From: Nitrospirota bacterium
GTDB lineage: Bacteria; Nitrospirota; Thermodesulfovibrionia; UBA6902
NCBI GenBank assembly: GCA_015491705.1
Contig: WFVK01000363.1
Location: 1 to 7,468, forward strand
Direction of reading: 5' to 3'
Length of the DNA: 7,468 nt
The notes beneath the pieces were generated by a model, which made no database searches, was not told the DNA's origin, and saw only the letters and a list, made by a program, of their open reading frames with translations. A program made the translations under genes and the position numbers. Each line of letters begins with the position of its first letter. Position 1 is the stretch's first letter. Below are positions 5,637-7,468 of the stretch, piece by piece.

Positions 5637-7400
5637 ATGCCGCTTGATCCAACCAAACATGCCGACTGGGAAATTGCTGAAGCTGCAGAAGCCGACATGA
5701 AGACAGTCTACAGGTTAGGAGAAGAACTGGGGCTTGAAAAAGAAGAACTCCTGCCCCACGGCCATTATGTAGCAAAACTGGATTTCAAAAAAATCCTCGA
5801 ACGCCTGAAGGATAAACCCGACTGCAAATATGTTGACGTCACCGCAATAACACCCACACCGCTGGGCGAGGGCAAATCCACGACCACCATGGGACTTACG
5901 CAGGGGCTGGGCAAGAGAAAGAAAAACGTTATAGCCGCTATCAGGCAGCCTTCCGGCGGTCCTACCATGAACATAAAGGGCTCGGCCGCGGGTGGAGGAC
6001 TCAGCCAGTGTATACCGCTGACCCCGTTTTCGCTGGGTCTTACCGGTGATATAAATGCGATCATGAATGCGCACAACCTCGCGATGGTCGCCCTGACCTC
6101 AAGAATACAGCATGAGTTCAATTACGATGACGAGCAATGGGCCAAACGCAAACAGAAACGCCTCAACATAGACCCCCGAAATGTGGAGATGAAGTGGATA
6201 ATAGACTTCTGCGCCCAGGCCCTGAGGGATATAACCATAGGCCACGGCGGCAAGATGGACGGATTCATGATGAGGTCTGGTTTTGCAATAGCCGTCTCAT
6301 CAGAGGTCATGGCAATACTGTCCGTCTCAACAGACCTCAGGGACATGAGGGAGCGCATGGGCAGGATCGTTGTCGCCTACGACAAGAAGGGCAATCCCGT
6401 GACAACCGAGGACCTTGAGGTTGCAGGCGCAATGACCGCCTGGATGGTTGAGGCCCTTAATCCGAACCTGATGCAGACTCTCGAGGGGCAGCCGGTGCTG
6501 GTGCATGCAGGACCTTTTGCAAACATCGCTATAGGCCAGTCTTCAATAATTGCGGACAGGGTCGGCCTCAAGCTCGGTGAGTATCATCTTACGGAGTCGG
6601 GGTTCGGCGCGGATATAGGTTTCGAAAAATTCTGGAACCTGAAGTGCCGGTTCTCCGGACTTAAACCGAATGCAGCGGTACTTGTCGCCACAATCCGGGC
6701 GCTGAAATGCCACGGCGGAGCACCCATACCGGTACCGGGAAGGCCGATGCCCGAGGAATACATGAAAGAAAACGTCGGCTGGGTTGAGGAAGGATGCGGT
6801 AATCTTGTTCACCATATCAACACAGTGAAGAAGGCGGGGATCAACCCTGTTGTCTGCATAAACGCATTCTATACAGACACCGATAATGAGATCAATGCAG
6901 TGAGGAGGATTGCCGAGGAAGCCGGCGCGCGCGTGGCAGTATCAAAGCACTGGCAGTACGGCGGCGAGGGAGCTCTTGAACTTGCAGACGCCGTAATAGA
7001 TGCATGTAATGAGCCCAATGACTTCAAGTTCCTCTACGAGCTTGATACTCCTGTCAGGACGCGTATAGAGATGATAGCCGAGCAGGTCTACGGCGCGGAC
7101 GGCGTTGAATACACTCCCGAGGCACTTGCAAAGGCCAGGAGGATGGAAGCCGACCCGGAGATTTCCAAACTCGGCACCTGCATGGTCAAGACACATCTGA
7201 GCCTCTCCGACAACCCCGGCCTGAAGGGAGTCCCCAGAGGGTGGAAACTGCTCGTAAGGGATATCCTCACCTATAAAGGCGCTGGATTTATTGTTCCTGT
7301 TGCAGGAGCGATAAAACTCATGCCCGGCACAAGCTCCGACCCTGCTTACAGACGGGTGGATGTGGATACGGAAACAGGAAAAGTGAAGGGGTTATTCTAA
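5637..7400 (+). CDS. fhs: Formate-tetrahydrofolate ligase (10-formyl-THF synthetase)
   Basis: Cytoplasmic enzyme joining formate to tetrahydrofolate at the cost of ATP to give 10-formyl-THF. It feeds purine and formyl-Met synthesis and is the second step of the methyl branch of the Wood-Ljungdahl pathway, or works in reverse during one-carbon oxidation. The 587-residue product matches the family throughout: N-terminal segment with [11 protein letters not shown] (12-22), P-loop TPLGEGKST (74-82), [14 protein letters not shown] (108-121), LNIDPRNV (176-183), HAGPFANIA (290-298), [10 protein letters not shown] (319-328), [12 protein letters not shown] (485-496) and the MPG loop (562-564). The folate-stacking aromatics known in the Moorella enzyme correspond to Phe411 and Trp439. 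It is some 28 residues longer than the Moorella protein (about 559), mainly at the start and around 363-385 ([10 protein letters not shown]), as in a common longer bacterial type. The start is clear: AAGGAGGA (5621-5628) lies eight bases before the ATG. It is divergent from the ATPase and followed by a terminator, so apparently monocistronic on its 3' side. No other folate gene is in view. Confidence 0.97.
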   Translation: MPLDPTKHADWEIAEAAEADMKTVYRLGEELGLEKEELLPHGHYVAKLDFKKILERLKDKPDCKYVDVTAITPTPLGEGKSTTTMGLTQGLGKRKKNVIAAIRQPSGGPTMNIKGSAAGGGLSQCIPLTPFSLGLTGDINAIMNAHNLAMVALTSRIQHEFNYDDEQWAKRKQKRLNIDPRNVEMKWIIDFCAQALRDITIGHGGKMDGFMMRSGFAIAVSSEVMAILSVSTDLRDMRERMGRIVVAYDKKGNPVTTEDLEVAGAMTAWMVEALNPNLMQTLEGQPVLVHAGPFANIAIGQSSIIADRVGLKLGEYHLTESGFGADIGFEKFWNLKCRFSGLKPNAAVLVATIRALKCHGGAPIPVPGRPMPEEYMKENVGWVEEGCGNLVHHINTVKKAGINPVVCINAFYTDTDNEINAVRRIAEEAGARVAVSKHWQYGGEGALELADAVIDACNEPNDFKFLYELDTPVRTRIEMIAEQVYGADGVEYTPEALAKARRMEADPEISKLGTCMVKTHLSLSDNPGLKGVPRGWKLLVRDILTYKGAGFIVPVAGAIKLMPGTSSDPAYRRVDVDTETGKVKGLF

Positions 7401-7412
7401 CAGATTGAACCT

Positions 7413-7464
7413 TCAGCAACCCCTGTTATTGTCGCCTGCAGTAGCAGGGGTTGTTGATTTTCTT
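7413..7464 (+). terminator. Intrinsic terminator of fhs
   Basis: Thirteen bases after the fhs stop codon a stem of about 13 pairs forms between 7413-7425 (tcagcaacccctg) and 7445-7457 (caggggttgttga) with one G-U pair, a 19-base loop, and a T-rich tail TTTTCTT. This is a standard rho-independent layout for + strand transcription. Confidence 0.85.
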
Positions 7465-7468
7465 AATG

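Noticed and set aside
1..7468. CRISPR array, tRNA, rRNA, intact transposase or prophage genes
   Set aside because: No regularly spaced repeats, no recognisable RNA-gene sequences, and no transposase or phage protein in any convincing frame.

Overview
The window holds three intact protein genes, a decayed two-gene cassette, and several non-coding structures. Nothing in it pins down a taxon. The full-length formate-tetrahydrofolate ligase (a one-carbon and Wood-Ljungdahl enzyme), the moderate GC, and a hairpin repeat of the 'gtcatttcga...gagaaatct' kind suggest an anaerobic, non-model bacterium. Nitrospirota or Desulfobacterota-like lineages are my low-confidence guess. The genes are chromosomal housekeeping genes; I see no phage, CRISPR array, tRNA, rRNA or intact transposase.

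Left end (1-623): a palindromic interspersed repeat (17-100) is followed by the remains of a PIN-domain (VapC-like) gene and its small downstream partner, both on the + strand. The PIN remnant lacks its N-terminus and has a one-base frameshift. The partner has an in-frame amber codon. A perfect 20-bp inverted repeat (572-622) lies between this cassette and the convergent priA stop codon and probably ends priA transcription.

Middle (624-5311, minus strand): a P-type II cation (probably Ca2+) ATPase of 899 residues is followed after 8 bases by priA, the primosomal replication-restart helicase (659 residues from the preferred start). The tight spacing, with the priA Shine-Dalgarno overlapping the ATPase stop codon, suggests co-transcription and perhaps translational coupling. 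I know of no functional link between the two products.

Right end (5312-7468): a 325-base divergent intergenic region separates the ATPase from fhs on the + strand. It holds candidate promoters facing both ways, short tandem repeats, and a leader with mutually exclusive pairing possibilities. fhs has a strong Shine-Dalgarno and is followed by a good intrinsic terminator, so it is probably monocistronic on its downstream side.

No clear new biological system stands out. The observations most worth checking are the degraded PIN/partner cassette beside a mobile-looking repeat, the perfect hairpin after priA, the fhs leader, and the Gln replacing the usual site-I glutamate in the ATPase.
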